Of a DNA stretch of 64,000 nt, positions 62,948-64,000 are shown one piece after another. Position 1 is the first letter of the stretch. Every line of letters begins with the position of its first letter. The notes beneath the pieces are model-generated. The model searched no databases. It had not been told where the DNA came from and was given only the letters and a program-made list of their open reading frames with translations. The position numbers were made by a program, and so were the translations under genes. Source of the DNA: UBA1351 sp963677625 (GTDB lineage Bacteria; Bacillota; Clostridia; Lachnospirales; Vallitaleaceae); assembly GCA_963677625.2 (NCBI GenBank), contig CAXXSW010000007.1:372001-436000 (forward strand). Reading direction: 5' to 3'.

Positions 62948-64000
62948 CAAGGTTCTCCTTATCTGAACTTCCTATCCGCTCTTCATTAGGAGTCTTTCCC
63001 ATGACCTTCTTATAGGTATAGGAAAAATGTGGAAAATTAAAGAAACCGACTCTAGTCGATATAATCCTAACAGCAAGTTCCGTATTCCTAAGTAAACTTT
63101 GGGCCTCATTCATCTTTGTTTGAATAACGAACTCCTTAATGGTCATCCCCGTTTCTTTCTTAAAAAGTCTAGTAAGATAGTCTTTATTAAGATGGACATG
63201 TTCAGCCAATTCATCCCTAAAAATAGCTTTATCCAAATGCTGAATGATATAGAGTTTGACTTCTTCCACAACATTATAAGACATATCACTTTTCTTATTC
63301 TTCTCCAAATAATCGATAAAATGATGTATTAACGCTTTCATCTGATCAACATTTTTCATTCCTTCAGAATATATCCGAAAAGATTCCGGTGTAGGGAAGA
63401 TATCTTTGAGAAATCCTTGATCACTTTCTGCAGTATGATAAACCATTTGAAGAAAATCATAGTAAAATTCCTGAAGTAGTTTTCGATTAATAACCCCTGC
63501 ATCCATAAGTTTATCTAAATACTCAAAAGCTTCTTTTTCAACAGATGATGAATATCCTTCTTTTATCAGCTGATACCAGGTTCTCATATTTGGTAGATCT
63601 ATGCGAAAATCTTTTTTATGCATGGAATACCTTTTATAGATTCCCTGTTTTAAAGATACATTATCATCCTTGATAGCATGCAGTTTAATCCACTCTTGTC
63701 TAACTTCCTGAAATTTATCGACTCTACCCAAATAGAAAGACATTTCACAATTAAAAAAGGTTTGATAAAATCGATGGATTGTACTAAGTCTGAATTCAAA
63801 ATCTTGATCGGTAATTTCCTTTTCCGACCAAGCTAGCAATGAGAAAACCGGATAAACCATTGGTGTCATCAATACTTTCATATCTGAAGTATCCAGAACC
63901 TCTTGGGCAATATTATGCATTGAATCAACCATAATATTATTTTCCCAATGCTCAGTGGTTTGCCAACGAACAACCTGGATGAGTACTAGATACATGGATT
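62940..64000 (-). CDS. AraC-type regulator (5' end outside window)
   Basis: At least 351 residues visible; the frame stays open to the right edge, so the N-terminus is missing, and the first visible ATG (63995) has no visible binding site. The C-terminal ~100 residues are a double helix-turn-helix (FRDELAEHVHLNKDYLTRLFKKETG; tail VMGKTPNEER). The visible N-terminal part has the look of the middle region of YesN-like regulators, so the full protein may begin with a receiver domain. Overlaps the binding-protein gene by 8 bases, implying direct control of the sulfatase cluster. Confidence 0.82.
   Translation of the reverse strand, partial: SMYLVLIQVVRWQTTEHWENNIMVDSMHNIAQEVLDTSDMKVLMTPMVYPVFSLLAWSEKEITDQDFEFRLSTIHRFYQTFFNCEMSFYLGRVDKFQEVRQEWIKLHAIKDDNVSLKQGIYKRYSMHKKDFRIDLPNMRTWYQLIKEGYSSSVEKEAFEYLDKLMDAGVINRKLLQEFYYDFLQMVYHTAESDQGFLKDIFPTPESFRIYSEGMKNVDQMKALIHHFIDYLEKNKKSDMSYNVVEEVKLYIIQHLDKAIFRDELAEHVHLNKDYLTRLFKKETGMTIKEFVIQTKMNEAQSLLRNTELAVRIISTRVGFFNFPHFSYTYKKVMGKTPNEERIGSSDKENLDD

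Noticed and set aside
1..64000. Mobile elements, CRISPR arrays, rRNA or tRNA genes
   Set aside because: Read-through found no transposase or integrase motifs, no regular repeat-spacer pattern and no recognisable structural RNA; a covariance-model search was not possible here.

Overview
This is an A+T-rich window packed with carbohydrate-catabolism genes. Strong AGGAGG-type ribosome binding sites, lipoprotein solute-binding proteins, YesM/YesN- and AraC-type regulators and Cys-type (anaerobically matured) sulfatases point to an anaerobic Bacillota, most likely a clostridium of the Lachnospirales type from a polysaccharide-rich habitat. No rRNA, tRNA, CRISPR array, transposase or phage gene was seen. 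Nearly all catabolic genes lie on the minus strand. Plus-strand genes are three regulators, one large glycosidase, a two-component pair and one regulator remnant.

Layout. (1) 1-5842: a ribose/galactose-type sugar ABC importer (ATPase, two different permeases, binding lipoprotein) divergent from an AraC regulator. (2) 5962-7509: a surface esterase lipoprotein with an InlB-type repeat. (3) 7729-20306: one long probable operon with a DUF3237 protein, two esterases, a P-loop kinase, a GH13_18 sucrose-phosphorylase-like enzyme, a YesM/YesN two-component pair, an LplABC-type importer and a NIF3-like protein. (4) 20424-24296: an AraC regulator divergent from a 900-residue GH106-like glycosidase. (5) 24388-37680: LarA-like racemase/epimerase, sulfatase, TIM-like isomerase, ROK repressor, CUT1 importer, TauE/SafE transporter, glucose-6-phosphate-isomerase-like protein, class II aldolase and phosphofructokinase-like kinase. 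(6) 37844-46544: two Gfo/Idh/MocA dehydrogenases, two xylose-isomerase-like TIM barrels, a LacI repressor, a GH3 glycosidase and an MFS transporter. (7) 46689-52806: an AraC remnant, an intracellular GH66 dextranase-like enzyme, a CUT1 importer and a divergent AraC regulator. (8) 52900-58126: an ABC-2 exporter divergent from a DesK/LiaS-like kinase and NarL-type regulator. (9) 58180-64000: two sulfatases, a binding lipoprotein and an AraC-type regulator cut by the window edge.

The most interesting region is 24388-46620. Five promoters there share the 13-base sequence TTTAATNAATNAA just upstream of the start codon, which defines a likely ROK regulon. It contains what looks like a private upper glycolysis (isomerase, kinase, aldolase, triose isomerase) next to a TauE/SafE anion exporter and a sulfatase. 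In three of the four enzymes the catalytic residues are present, but residues that normally hold the substrate phosphate are replaced. This suggests an Embden-Meyerhof-like route for a hexose with something other than phosphate on C6, such as a sulfonate, a sulfate or a deoxy carbon. That is inference. No sulfoquinovosidase (GH31) or obvious sulfolactaldehyde dehydrogenase lies in the window. A second regulon is marked by two identical TGACACGTGTCA operators, before the LacI gene and before the Gfo/Idh-TIM barrel operon, which resembles oxidise-then-cleave glycoside pathways.
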